Assembly (NCBI GenBank): GCA_963995505.1
Contig: OZ023181.1
Location: 16,364,221 to 16,428,220, forward strand
Source of the DNA: Hypericum androsaemum
Taxonomy: Eukaryota; Streptophyta; Magnoliopsida; Malpighiales; Hypericaceae
DNA: 64,000 nucleotides
Direction of reading: 5' to 3'
The notes below the pieces were generated by a model. That model made no database searches, was not told the DNA's origin, and was given only the letters and a program-made list of their open reading frames with translations. The position numbers were made by a program, and so were the translations under genes. Shown here piece after piece: positions 52,849 to 63,689 of this stretch (positions are counted from its first letter, which is position 1; each line of letters starts with the position of its first letter).

Positions 52849-53878
52849 ATCCTGTTAATGACCGCATACATGTTAAGCCAAAAATATATATAAATAAAAT
52901 ATATGTTGTAGCGTATATAATTTCTTCTTCACAACATCATAAAAAAAGATTGTCACTAGTTATCTTTAATTACAATGGTCGAAATAAAGATTGATTTTCA
53001 AACACATTCTCCAAACCCGCATTCTTTTCATTGTACGTACGTACATTTTATTCTTACGGTCCTCAGGTCGTATGCCCAGAGTTCAGAGACTCTTATATTA
53101 TAACGAATCGAGTTTTAAAAGTTATCCCGTATAACTATTGATTGTCTTTAAATAATATTTGGATATTATTCATTATAACATACAAATCTTATTTCTGACC
53201 GAAATCTTGGGCAGACTAGAATTTTACGATTAGCACCCAGCAATTTACATAGGAGATATATACTCACTTTAAAATGTAGTTAATTTAAATAGAACTGTAT
53301 CTAACTTATAGTCAATTGTTCTTATTCAGTATGTATACATGAAAAAAATTGGATTAGCCTCGAACAAGAGAACATGGATTTGATATGGGAAAAGAACGAC
53401 GTGGTCATATTCGTAGGTTGCCAGTTGTAGCGTTATACTAGAATCTAGGAACTTGCCAAATGGAGAATTTTAATTTAATGACATTATTTTTGAGTTCTGA
53501 TAGGGATATATATGTAGTTTAGTGGTACGTACTACACTACTACTATAATTGGGCTTTCGGAGTTGCATGTTATTGAAAGGACGCCTTTTATTTGTCACCA
53601 TTATTTTCTCATTTGACTTGATTAATTTATCACTGATTTATTTTATATACCTTGAAGCAGATTTGGTAGTGTGTCATAGTTTAAATTGCATGCATTATGT
53701 CATCTAATAATTCTATGATCGGCCGCCTTTGTTTTATTGCTAACTGCTACTGGCGTCCAGCTAATGTATCCAGCTATTTCTGACGCACGATCTCTTTTCT
53801 TTTAGATTTTTTTTTTGGTAAAAGTGGTGAGTACTAGGCACTCTTTCATTGAAAATAACTAGTTATTTATATTCACTG
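52849..53878. repeat. Duplicated upstream flank of peroxidase unit 4
   Basis: Matches 41889-42700 up to about 53690. After that it is unique AT-rich DNA. No gene seen. Confidence 0.65.
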
Positions 53879-54056
53879 GTTCGAATTTAGTGGGGACGAG
53901 AGTTGTCCCAATAAAATGGATCAAGTCATTATACTTATAGACGCGATTTTTAATGACTGTCAGATCTGTAGACACGATTTTTAATAAAAATCTGATGGTC
54001 TAAACAAAATCTCCTCTGTAAGAACGAATTTTATTTTGTCCCCACTGAATTCAAAG
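53879..54056. mobile_element. MITE, second copy of the 3581-3754 family
   Basis: The ends ttcgaatttagtggggac and ttgtccccactgaattcaaa are inverted. The core tgactgtcagatctgtag and acacgatttttaataaaa is shared with 3581-3754. Confidence 0.7.
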
Positions 54057-54369
54057 CCCTACACTCACGAAATAAACTATTAATTTATTTCTCATCGACA
54101 CCCAACTCAATCCAATTAAATATTTGGATAATTGTCTTCAGGTTTCTGACTTATGTCATAATTAAATTAGGATCTCTACTATTCAAAATATTATTTTGTC
54201 ATCTCTATTTTTTGAAAAAATATTAACATCGGGTTCCTAGCTGAGGTCAGCACCCATTTTTTTCTTTTTTTATCACGTAAAATTTCATTTGTACCCTTAC
54301 ATAAATGACAAAAAAAATTTCCCTTCTTCAATGTCGAACATCAAAAACAATCTAATTAGCACCTACCCT

Positions 54370-55080
54370 AAACCCAGAAAATAAAACCAACCAATCTGAG
54401 ATCTGAACGGGATCGAGTCCAACCCTCGCCGGAGAAGACAATTTCCACGGCCGACACCGACGAAAGCTTCACAAAGCTCCTCGTAAGACAACCCCAAGCC
54501 TCCTCGTCTCCTCCGCTTTCGCCTCCCTCCGCACGCGTCGGCGACCCCTCCGTGAAAGGCCCGAGCTCGACACCCAAGCCCTCCAAAACAACACGCTCTC
54601 CCCGCTGGGACCCAGCCCTTCCTTCCTTCCAGCTCCTCCAAACCTACGCTTGGTGCGGAAGATGGTGGCTTGTCTCCTTGGAATTTGGACGGTGGGTTTT
54701 TTTTTTCCTTCCGGTTTTTGTTCTTGTTCTTGTGGGTCTAGCTTTTCTGGGTTTATAGTTATGCAAGTGCCCAAGTGATCCTATTGGGTGAATATTAGGA
54801 ATCTACAGGGTGGGGAAATTCGACGAACAGATGGAGTGCCCAAGTGAAAGTTGTTCGCTGGAGACTCGCAAGTACATGGAGCTTGCGATAGAACAGGTAA
54901 TAAATAACAAGCTGGTTTGCAGCAAGTGTTTTTAAATAAGATGCCTCGTCGAAAACTTTTGAATCCCTTGCTTATAGAGTTGCAGCTTCCGGTCTGAAAT
55001 TGCAGACGGTGGACAGCGGAATCGATGGCTTGAAGGTTGAAGACGGTGGACGGCAACTTGGAGGTTGAAGACGACCTCAG
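54370..55080. other. GC-rich, coding-like insert of element H
   Basis: Short frames on both strands. The plus frame near 54420-54620 is rich in Pro/Ser (SPPLSPPSARVGDPSVKGPS). No family recognised. Compositional contrast with the AT-rich ends suggests captured genic DNA. Confidence 0.35.
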
Positions 55081-55143
55081 GGCTTTTTTAAATGTTCCTG
55101 GACGAAGATGGATGGGTTTAGGGTATAAAGATCATTATGATAA

Positions 55144-55416
55144 TGTTAGGGATTGTTCCAAATTCCTAATTAGAGTAGGGCTCTATTTCCTGATCAGAAT
55201 AGAGTACTAGTCTCCTATATATATACGGCCTATGCCTAGGTCTTATTTGTACTAGTTGAGAGTTGTGAGGTAGAGAGAACCCTCACGGAGGCCTTGTAAC
55301 CGATTGGACTCACATAGTGGACGACTCTTCTTTGCCCGTGGTTTTCTCCCCGTCTTGGGGTTTCCACGTAATTCTTGTGTCTCGTGTTTTACTCGTTTCG
55401 ATCTTATTTCTCAACA
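55144..55416 (+). repeat. 5' LTR of Copia 55144-60512
   Basis: TGTTAGGGATTG to TCTCAACA. Contains ctatatatatacggc, a likely TATA box, at about 55216-55230. Confidence 0.95.
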
Positions 55417-55431
55417 ATTGGTATCAGAGCC

Positions 55432-56140
55432 GGATCTGAGTATACGAGTATTTGACACGAAAAAAAAAAAAAAAATTCCGTGAACAGTAATCCGATTTGG
55501 GGGAAATCGGAAATTTAGGGTTTTCGAAACCCTTGGAGCCGCCAGCCGCCAGCCGCCGACCACCGACCGCCGACCGCGCAGCCCCGAGTTCGGCCCGCCG
55601 CCCGCGTCCCGTCGCCCCGTGCTCGCCGTCGCAGCTCCTTGAGAAGTCGAGCCGCGGCGTCGCAGAGAGAGGAGAACCCGAGGAAGAAAGGCAAGGAGAG
55701 AGAGAGGACCGACGAGAGAGAAAGAGAAAACGCGAGGAAGGAGAGCCGCGCCGCCCATCCCCGCGCCGCCAAGGATCGACCCACCCGTCGCTGAGCCTCG
55801 TCGTCGCCGTTCGGGGAGGAGGGAGAGCTCGGGGAGAGAGAAAGTCACGAGGAGAGAGAGAGATACGGGGAGAGAGAAAGAGAGGTGAACTCCGCGTCTC
55901 TCCGCCGCCGCCTAGCACCGCCGCCGCCGTGCCCACTCGCCGGCGCGAGCAAGCTCGCGCCGACCGAGGCCGAGCCGTCGCCGCCCAGCCGCCGCCTTGG
56001 AGGATTGGGGGTTGAAAAACCCTAATTTTTCGAGTTGACTTGGTCAACGGTTTGACTGGTTGACCGAAAGTCAACTGATTTGGCTGATTTTGGTTTTCTA
56101 ACCTGTTTTGAGCGGATTTCTTGGTTCGAGTGGTTTCAGG
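55432..56140 (+). other. GC-rich leader of the Copia element
   Basis: About 500 bp of very GC-rich, (gccgcc)- and (gagaga)-like sequence between the primer site and gag, unlike the rest of the element. It opens long frames on both strands that have only low-complexity content. An internally acquired host 5' UTR is possible. Confidence 0.6.
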
Positions 56141-59026
56141 ATGACTTCGATGAAGTACGAGATTCCTCAGTTGACGAGGAAAACTAATTTTTCCTTGTGG
56201 CAGGTCAAGATGCGCGCTATTCTGACACATTTAGAGCTGGATGAGACTCTACTTGATGAGAAGTTAATGCCTACGAGTTGGGATGCTGCGATGAAAGCGT
56301 CAAAGAACCGTAAGGCTGTGAGTCAGATCCAGTTGCATCTGTCAGATGATATTTTGCGGGACGTGTTGAAGGAGACAACAGCTTCCTCATTATGGGCAAA
56401 GCTTGAAAAGTTGTGCATGCCCAAGAGTTTGACCAACAAACTGTGCTTGAAGCAACGACTGTTTTCCATCCGGATGCAAGAAGATAAGTTTGTTCATGAC
56501 CATCTTAATGAATTTAAGGATATAGTGGCTGATCTTAGAACTCTGGATGTGAAGTATGATGATGAAGATTTGGCTTTATTGTTATTGTGCTCGTTGCCTG
56601 TTTCTTATCAGCAATTCAGGGATACTCTGTTGTTCAGTCATGATACTCTGAGTTGGGATAATGTCCATGATTCGCTCTTGGAGAAAGAGAGAATTGATAA
56701 GCACACTGTGAGTTCCTCTGAAAATAGCCAAGGGACTGGCTTGGTTATGAGAGGGAGATCTGAAGAGAGGAATGCTAAGTCTGGTTCGAGGAAGAAGAGC
56801 AGAAGCAAATCAAGGTCAAGGCACAAGGATAAGACTTGTTTCAATTGTCATAAGGTTGGGCATATTAAATGGTTCTGTCCGGAGTTGAAGAACAAGAAGA
56901 AGGGCGAAAAGTCCAGTGCTCCGAAAGGAGAAAGTTCTGATAGCGGCAGTGCTAGTGTTGCCACCACCACTCAGAAAGAAGAATCTGATGGAGACCTTTT
57001 GTCTGTGATTGATGGGAAGTCAAAAGTTGATGCTGCTTGGATCCTTGATTCTGCTTGTACGTTTCATATGTGTCCTATCAGGGACTGGTTTTCAACATAT
57101 GAACGTGCGGAGGGTAATGTTCTCATGGGAAATAATTTTGTTTGCAAGGTTGTTGGTATTGGCACAGTGAAGATCAAGATGCATGATGGTGTCATTCGAA
57201 CCTTGACGAATGTGAGGCATATCCCTGATTTGAAGCGGAACTTGATTTCGTTGAGTACTCTTGATACATTGGGGTACAAGTATACCGGAGAAGGTGGAGT
57301 TCTTCGTGTGAGTAAGAACTCATTAGTGCATATGAAGGCCAAGAAAGAGGTTGGAAATCTGTATGTTTTGCAGGGTTGTACAGTTACAGGGACTGCTGCT
57401 GCTGCATCTGGCTCGTTGACAGATTCTGAGAATACCTCATTGTGGCATATGCGACTTGGTCACATGAGTGAGAAAGGCATGACCGAGCTAAATAGGATAG
57501 GATTATTATGTGGACAGGGTATTGGGAAGCTGGAATTTTGTGAGCACTGTGTGTTTGGCAAGCAGAAGAAAGTCAGTTTTCAGAAAGGTGTGCACACTAC
57601 AAAGGGAAAACTTGACTATGTTCATTCTGATCTTTGGGGACCGTCTCAAGTTGCAACAAAGAATGGTTCCAAGTATATGCTGACTATCATTGATGATTAT
57701 TCGAGGAAGGTGTGGGCGTTCTTCTTGAAGAGCAAGGATCATGTCTTTGTCACTTTCAAGCAGTGGAAGACTATGATTGAGAAGCAGACTGGGAGAGATG
57801 TCAAGCATCTCCGCACAGACAATGGATTGGAGTTTTGCTCTAGTTGGTTTGATGAGTTCTGCAAGAATGAGGGTATTGTCAGGCATAAGACAATCCCTGG
57901 TACACCTCAACAGAATGGAGTCGCTGAAAGAATGAACAGAACATTGTTGGAGAAAGTTCGTTGTATGCTGTCAAATGCTGGTTTGCCTAAGTCGTTTTGG
58001 GCTGAAGCTGCTTCCACTGCCTGTCACCTTGTCAATCGTTCACCTCATGCATCACTTGATGGCAAGGTACCTGAAGAATTGTGGTCTGGAAATCCTCCTA
58101 ATTATGCTGATTTGAAGATATTTGGGTGCCCTGCTTATGCTCATGTGAATAATGGCAAGTTAGAGCCAAGATCTGTGAAATGTATCTTCCTTGGCTATGC
58201 TTCTGGAGTGAAGGGATACAAGTTGTGGTGTCCCGAGCTGTCTAAGGTCTTGTTGAGTAGGAATGTTATTTTCAAAGAGACAGACATGCTGAGTAAGAGG
58301 GAGGATATTTCTTCACCTGGTGTTCCGAGTGCTCCAAGTGTGGACTTGCAAAAGTCAAAAGTGCAGGTGGAGTTTGATGATGATCCAGAAGCTAGTTCCT
58401 TCCGTGATGTTGATTGCCATGGTCCTACTCATGGTGGGTTGTCTGATGAAGCTGAGAATGTTGGCACAGTTGAGAGGGAGCCACCGTATTCTATTGCTAG
58501 AGACAGGCCCAGAAGAATTATCAGGCCTCCACAGAAGTTGGGTGAGGCTGATATTGTTGCTTTTGCCCTGAATGTGGCAGAAGAAGTTGATAGCTGTGAA
58601 GAACCGTCTAGTTACTCAGATGCTGTGAAGTCGAAAGACTCTGCTAGATGGTTGGTTGCTATGGAGGAAGAGATGGAATCTCTTCACAAGAACAAGACTT
58701 GGGAGATTACTAAGCTGCCTAAGGATAAGAAGGTTGTCAGTTGCAAGTGGGTATTCAAGAAGAAGGATGGTATACCTGGAGTTGAAGAGCCTAGATACAA
58801 GGCTAGACTAGTGGCTAGAGGATATAGTCAGATTCCTGGTGTGGACTTTAATGAGGTGTTTTCACCAGTTGTGAAGCATACCTCGATTCGTTCTCTTCTT
58901 GGTATTGTTGCTATGCAGGATTTGGAGCTTGAACAGCTTGATGTGAAGACAGCTTTCTTGAATGGAGAGCTTGAGGAGCGGATTTATATGGCACAGCCTG
59001 AGGGTTTTCATGTTGAAGGCAAATAA
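56141..59026 (+). CDS. Copia gag-pol, first 961 residues
   Basis: Start ATG 56141 (upstream in-frame codons are non-ATG). UBN2 gag 1-200 (LWQVKMRAIL, LEKLCMPKSLTNK), Arg/Ser-rich linker, CCHC knuckle CFNCHKVGHIKWFC at 233-246, protease WILDSACTFHMCP (D303; the usual DSG is DSA), GAG-pre-integrase LWHMRLGHMSEKGM, integrase catalytic D497, D560, E596 (GTPQQNGVAERMN), linker, RT start KWVFKKKDG and KARLVARGYSQ. It ends at TAA 59024-59026 where Glu (GAA) would fit. Both the stop and the DSA protease suggest that this copy cannot complete its own cycle. Confidence 0.93.
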   Translation: MTSMKYEIPQLTRKTNFSLWQVKMRAILTHLELDETLLDEKLMPTSWDAAMKASKNRKAVSQIQLHLSDDILRDVLKETTASSLWAKLEKLCMPKSLTNKLCLKQRLFSIRMQEDKFVHDHLNEFKDIVADLRTLDVKYDDEDLALLLLCSLPVSYQQFRDTLLFSHDTLSWDNVHDSLLEKERIDKHTVSSSENSQGTGLVMRGRSEERNAKSGSRKKSRSKSRSRHKDKTCFNCHKVGHIKWFCPELKNKKKGEKSSAPKGESSDSGSASVATTTQKEESDGDLLSVIDGKSKVDAAWILDSACTFHMCPIRDWFSTYERAEGNVLMGNNFVCKVVGIGTVKIKMHDGVIRTLTNVRHIPDLKRNLISLSTLDTLGYKYTGEGGVLRVSKNSLVHMKAKKEVGNLYVLQGCTVTGTAAAASGSLTDSENTSLWHMRLGHMSEKGMTELNRIGLLCGQGIGKLEFCEHCVFGKQKKVSFQKGVHTTKGKLDYVHSDLWGPSQVATKNGSKYMLTIIDDYSRKVWAFFLKSKDHVFVTFKQWKTMIEKQTGRDVKHLRTDNGLEFCSSWFDEFCKNEGIVRHKTIPGTPQQNGVAERMNRTLLEKVRCMLSNAGLPKSFWAEAASTACHLVNRSPHASLDGKVPEELWSGNPPNYADLKIFGCPAYAHVNNGKLEPRSVKCIFLGYASGVKGYKLWCPELSKVLLSRNVIFKETDMLSKREDISSPGVPSAPSVDLQKSKVQVEFDDDPEASSFRDVDCHGPTHGGLSDEAENVGTVEREPPYSIARDRPRRIIRPPQKLGEADIVAFALNVAEEVDSCEEPSSYSDAVKSKDSARWLVAMEEEMESLHKNKTWEITKLPKDKKVVSCKWVFKKKDGIPGVEEPRYKARLVARGYSQIPGVDFNEVFSPVVKHTSIRSLLGIVAMQDLELEQLDVKTAFLNGELEERIYMAQPEGFHVEGK

Positions 59027-60157
59027 GACCATGTGTGCTTGTTGAAGAAGTCCCTGTATGGCCTTAAGCAGTCTCCGAGGCAGTGGTATAAAAGGTTTGA
59101 TTCCTTTATGATTTCTCATGGTTATGAGAGGAGCAAGTATGATAGTTGTGTTTACCTGAAAAGGCTACGCGACAGTTCCCAAGTGTATTTGCTCCTGTAT
59201 GTGGATGACATGTTAATTGCTGCAAGTGACAAAGGAGAGGTGAGGAAGCTCAAAGCTCTGTTGAGTTGCGAGTTTGAGATGAAAGATTTGGGTCCTGCTA
59301 AGAAGATTCTTGGTATGGAGATTGCCAGAGATAGAGGAGCAAGGAAATTATTTCTGAGCCAGGAGAGTTACATTGAAAAGGTACTTGACAGGTTTGATGT
59401 GACTGGTAATCCTGTGAGTACTCCTCTTGGTACACATTTTCAGCTTTCGTCTGCCTTATCTCCACAGTCAGCTGCTGAGGTCGATTACATGTCTGGTGTT
59501 CCATACTCCAATGCTGTTGGTTCTCTGATGTATGCTATGGTTTGCACACGCCCGGATTTGGCCTATGCTGTGAGTGTCGTTAGCAGGTTTATGGCAAATC
59601 CTGGAGAAGGTCATTGGAGAGCAGTGGAGTGGATTATGAGGTACTTGAAGGGTACCAAGGGCGTGTGTCTACAGTTTGGACGCACCAGTGATGGAGTTGT
59701 TGGTTTCGTAGATTTAGATTATGCTGGAGATCTTGATAAGTTCAGATCCTTATCTGGATATGTCTTCACTCTTGGAGGATGTGCTATCAGTTGGAGAGCT
59801 TGTCTACAGGCCACAGTGGCGTTGTCTACCACTGAGGCGGAGTACATGGCTATAACTGAAGGTGTGAAGGAGGCTATCTGGTTGAAAGGTTTCTTCAGTG
59901 AAATCTGTGAGAAGCTGCAGGTCAGTACAGTGTACTGTGATAGTCAAAGTGCTATCCATCTCACGAGGGATGCTATGTATCATGAGAGGACAAAGCACAT
60001 TAATGTGAGGTACCACTTCATTCGGGAGCATGTTGCTCAAGGTGACATTGTTGTGAGCAATGTGGGTACCAAGGACAACCCTGCAGACATGTTGACGAAG
60101 CTGCTTTCTGATACTAAGTTCGAGCATTGCTTGGACTTGGTCGGTGTTCATGCTTGA
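59027..60157 (+). CDS. Copia RT-RNase H, after the stop
   Basis: Same frame as the preceding polyprotein. [18 protein letters not shown], catalytic YVDDMLIA near 59199, [20 protein letters not shown], RNase H ([46 protein letters not shown]), end [22 protein letters not shown] 60155-60157. If the stop is read through, the full frame is 1338 residues. Confidence 0.93.
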   Translation, partial: DHVCLLKKSLYGLKQSPRQWYKRFDSFMISHGYERSKYDSCVYLKRLRDSSQVYLLLYVDDMLIAASDKGEVRKLKALLSCEFEMKDLGPAKKILGMEIARDRGARKLFLSQESYIEKVLDRFDVTGNPVSTPLGTHFQLSSALSPQSAAEVDYMSGVPYSNAVGSLMYAMVCTRPDLAYAVSVVSRFMANPGEGHWRAVEWIMRYLKGTKGVCLQFGRTSDGVVGFVDLDYAGDLDKFRSLSGYVFTLGGCAISWRACLQATVALSTTEAEYMAITEGVKEAIWLKGFFSEICEKLQVSTVYCDSQSAIHLTRDAMYHERTKHINVRYHFIREHVAQGDIVVSNVGTKDNPADMLTKLLSDTKFEHCLDLVGVHA

Positions 60158-60239
60158 TGCTGATTGCCCTTAGGGGCTGATGGTGAAGGTGGAGAAACGT
60201 TGAAGATGGAGTCATAGAATTTGGTCCAAGGTGGAGATT

Positions 60240-60512
60240 TGTTAGGGATTGTTCCAAATTCCTAATTAGAGTAGGGCTCTATTTCCTGATCAGAATAGAG
60301 TACTAGTCTCCTATATATATACGGCCTATGCCTAGGTTTTATTTGTACTAGTTGAGAGTTGTGAGGTAGAGAGAACCCTCACGGAGGCCTTGTAACCGAT
60401 TGGACTCACATAGTGGACGACTCTCCTTTGCCCGTGGTTTTCTCCCCGTCTTGGGGTTTCCACGTAATTCTTGTGTCTCGTGTTTTACTCGTTTCGATCT
60501 TATTTCTCAACA
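60240..60512 (+). repeat. 3' LTR of Copia 55144-60512
   Basis: 273 bp, the partner of 55144-55416, preceded by an aaggtggagattt polypurine tract. Confidence 0.95.
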
Positions 60513-60670
60513 GATAAAAAATTAAAAATCGAATGTTAATATTAGTCAGGGACACGAGAGAAATATTTTTACAAAAAAATGGACAGCAAAATAATATTTT
60601 AAATAGCAGAGATTCTTACTTTAATTACGACATAAGTCACTGACCTAAGGGCAATTATCCTTAAATATTT

Positions 60671-61277
60671 TACTATCCACACTCACAACTCATCCCAACT
60701 AAACTCACCGAATAAATAATTAATTTTTTTCTTATCCACATATTATCTACTATTATTTTTTTGTTTATATATAAATTATAATAAATATACGACAATAATT
60801 ATTTCGTAATTATAACAAAAAAATTATAATAAAGCAACAAAATTAAGATTACAAAAGTTGCAACACAAAATTAAAAAGAAATAAATCAAAATACAAATTT
60901 TAATTAGATACTATTTATAGAGATTTGAAAATTACGAATTTGCATATTATTTATTTTTAGTTTTGTTAAAGATTACTTCAATTTTTATAACCACACAAAT
61001 AATATCTAAAAAAATTTATTTATCCGAATAATATTATGCTAAGTATAAATAAAATAGATTAAAAAATAAAAAATAAAAATAAACTATTGGGGGCCGAGAC
61101 TGCATGTCACGAGGCTTTCAACCCTTCTTGTCGCGCTTTTCATTTTCTTTTAGTTTTTTTGGGTCCTATCCTACCCAACTAAGCCCGGGTCCGCGGGTGT
61201 GGATAGTCTTACTTTTAGGGTCAAGAAATCGAACGAACTTTTAACAGAGGGTCCAGTTGGGGCTGCTAATAAAATTC
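60671..61277. other. AT-rich stretch without gene
   Basis: Very AT-rich to about 61085, then mixed sequence. No frame, repeat pair or RNA gene supported. Confidence 0.4.
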
Positions 61278-61333
61278 AACTAATAGCTTGTATTTTATTT
61301 TTTTTTAAGAATGAACTAATAGCATGTATTTTA
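61278..61333. mobile_element. Ultra-short poly-T insertion with 20-bp TSD
   Basis: tttttttttaagaatg (61298-61313) between aactaatagcttgtatttta and aactaatagcatgtatttta (19 of 20 identical). Confidence 0.72.
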
Positions 61334-61688
61334 GCTGATTAATTCTACCAATTAGTTGTCCATCAAGGTCCACGTGGAGGGCGAGGCGACGGGTGGGGTA
61401 GAGGATCACCAGGCGGAGATAGACCTTGGTGGGTCCGGTAAGACGAGGATGGAGGAGGGTTCCTGATGATATCGTCGCCCGTTTTGCAATATTGTTGAGT
61501 AATGAGATGGATGGATTGGGCGAATTGCTAGTGATGTCGTCAATCGTGATGGATGAGTTTCTGGTGATGTTATCGACCGTGAGGAGAATTCTTTTTCTTT
61601 GATAATTTTATATTTTAGATAATATCACGGATATTTTTTGCATTAAAATTATATCTTGTCAGAAAAAAAATAGCATGAAGGTAGTTAG

Positions 61689-61766
61689 GAAATATGAGGT
61701 AGTATTCTTTTTTAGAACGAAATATGAGGTAGTATTTTTTTTTTTGACAACCAATATGAGGTAGTA
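61689..61766. mobile_element. Two successive ultra-short insertions at one site
   Basis: Three copies of (ga)aatatgaggtagta (61689-61704, 61719-61734, 61753-61766) separated by ttcttttttagaac (61705-61718) and a T run plus gacaacc (61735-61752). Confidence 0.72.
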
Positions 61767-62986
61767 GATTTAGGGATTGCAATTGGCAGGATCCGGGTAG
61801 GATCTATAGGATTCAGATCCTTACCCTCTTTTTAAATGGTGGACCCAGATCTTTACCCTTATCCTCTTTAAAAATAAGGATTCGGACAGGATCTGGGTCC
61901 TAAAAAATCGGGCAGGATCAGGGCGACCCGCGAGTCCGTATTTTTTTTTAATATATTTAATTTTAAAAAATTAAATTATCTTTTGATAATTTTCAAATAG
62001 CAATGAGACATTTTCATTCATTAAACATATCAATACAAAGAAACAAATAAAAACAAATAAAAAAAGTTGAAGTTTGGTAAGTTAAAATTGAGAATTTGGT
62101 TTGTAATTTTTGCTGCTATTACTTGGGGCATGTGACTGCTTTGTAATGGTATTATCTTCAATGAGGCGAGGTACGACGCAGGGTGTCCCTGCTTTTTCAG
62201 GGTAAGAAGGGGTAGAGAAAATGCCTCGAGCCAATGTTTGTACTTCAACCCCTTCCGGTGCCCGACGTAACAAGACGTCGGGCGCCAGAAGGGGCTGAAG
62301 TTAACCCATGCCATACTCCCAGGAAAAGCTCGAAGACGACCAGCAACAAAAGGGTACCTGTACCCGAAACCGACACAGGTGGGTAGGTAGAGAATACCTA
62401 GGGGCGCGAGACAACTCTCTCTAAGGAACTCGACAAAATAGCCTCGTAATGGTATTATCTTCAATGAGGCGAGGTACGATAATGAGCTTCTTCTGTATTT
62501 TGTACTCTTTCATGTCCAAGAGTGGATCCTTTGGACGGATGCCTGGATCATTCACAATCAATCGCTGCTCACTTTCTTGATTGCCTACAAGAATTTATAG
62601 GTCCCTCTTCTTTACCTCTTGAGGTTGAGGGAACGTTTTGGTCGGGGTGGGGTTATAACTGATATAAATATCAGGCCCCTTTATCTTGTCTTTCTTTTTG
62701 CGCTTCTTCTATTTTGAACTTTTGTTTTAATAAAAAATATTTACCTATCAACAAAATTAAAATTTTGTATTATGTCTAATAATTAATATACATGTATATT
62801 ATTTTAATATTAAATTAAAAAATTTAGGTAGGATCAGGGCACAGGATCTTATAGATCCATAAAATATCAGGATCTGAGCAGGATCAGGGTCTAGACCCGG
62901 TCAAAGTCAACAAGTCTTGGACCTTTCGGATCTGGATCAAGATAGATCCTCAGAATAAAAATCTAATTGCAATCCGTAAATAGATT
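61763..62986. mobile_element. hAT-like element with gatcc-rich ends
   Basis: 1208 bp (61771-62978). The ends tagggattgcaatt and aattgcaatccgta are inverted. The flanking octamers agtagatt (61763-61770) and aatagatt (62979-62986) match at 7 of 8. Subterminal ggatc-agg motifs repeat in both orientations. No transposase. It carries a plastid 23S rRNA insert. Confidence 0.75.
62143..62479 (+). pseudogene. Plastid 23S rRNA fragment (NUPT) flanked by 34-bp repeats
   Basis: 62177-62445 closely matches plastid 23S rRNA (ttcagggtaagaaggggtag, aatgcctcgagccaatgtt, gggtacctgtacccgaaacc, taggtagagaatacc, cgcgagacaactctctcta). The host sequence gtaatggtattatc...gtacga (34 bp) occurs identically before (62143-62176) and after (62446-62479). 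An insertion at a staggered break filled in on both sides would give this. The 144-codon minus ORF across it is spurious. Confidence 0.88.
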
Positions 62987-63018
62987 GTAACCTTCTTTCA
63001 AAAAAGTAGATTGTAACC
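62981..63018. mobile_element. Ultra-short A-tailed insertion with 12-bp TSD
   Basis: ttctttcaaaaaag (62993-63006) between two perfect copies of tagattgtaacc. Confidence 0.7.
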
Positions 63019-63689
63019 TGAAGTTATATTTCTTTGATTGTCAATAAATGATTCTAGTCACATCAATCCAAAATCAAGAACCGGCAACCATTAGTGGGGT
63101 TTTGAGTTTTGACTCCGACCATTCTTGGCACGTGGATGAGTATTAGCGACGACTGGCTTTTGCCTCTAATATTTTTCTGAATATTTTTAGAATAATTTAT
63201 ACTGATGCTTGCAGATTTGAATTATTTCATAAAATGTATAAGAGAGAAAATAAAGTCATAAATTATAAAAATAAAAAAGTCAAAAATTCATATTTATGTT
63301 TGAAAATTGAATTATTATTCGGGTGTAAAAGTTGACCCAATACAAAATTGAGAAAGGCTAACTTGTCAAACGAGAGATCATAAAAAAGGGAATGAGAAGT
63401 ATTTTGGTCACTGTGCTTAAAGTATACCGAGGACACGGATATTATTAGCATAGCAGTAAATTGCTTTATTGATGAATTATGAGTTACGAATTATCGAGTT
63501 CTTGCAAGTTCTAAATAATTTATTTTATCATTCTTTTTAGATGAGAATTTGACATTTTTTGCAGCTCGCAATCCCTGAAACACAACATCCACTTCACCTG
63601 AAATTAACTTATTTCATAAGCTTAGTTAATGAATTTTCTGTGAAATTATCTGATTCAAAACTTCACTGGAGCTTTTCCTTTAGAGTAAA
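63019..63689. other. No gene recognised
   Basis: AT-rich sequence with short frames only. Confidence 0.4.

Larger units (their letters stand above)
55139..60517 (+). mobile_element. Ty1/Copia element, young and nearly intact
   Basis: The element spans 55144-60512, with 273-bp LTRs at 55144-55416 and 60240-60512 that differ at about two positions by eye. The target duplication gataa is at 55139-55143 and 60513-60517. The iMet primer site is at about 55419-55431. A GC-rich leader (55500-56020) precedes one long gag-pol frame interrupted by a single stop. Among the elements here it is the most likely to be recent. Confidence 0.96.
54117..60670. mobile_element. MULE-like element H, split by Copia
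   Basis: Element 54126-60660 has inverted ends ggataattg... / ...caattatcc. About 140 bp of inverted similarity is shared (cttatgtc-taattaaa, aatattattttg). The 9-bp repeat taaatattt is at 54117-54125 and 60662-60670. Without the Copia it is about 1.1-1.2 kb. The interior 54370-55080 is GC-rich. One plus frame includes TADTDESFTKLLVRQPQ, which looks like real protein but is unrecognised. Probable Pack-MULE. Confidence 0.8.

Noticed and set aside
55424..56230. 268-codon minus-strand ORF and a 172-codon plus-strand ORF
   Set aside because: Both run through the GC-rich, low-complexity Copia leader, overlap each other antisense, and show no domain; frames stay open because of composition.
62030..62464. 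144-codon minus-strand ORF
   Set aside because: It is antisense to the plastid 23S rRNA insert and its host repeats.
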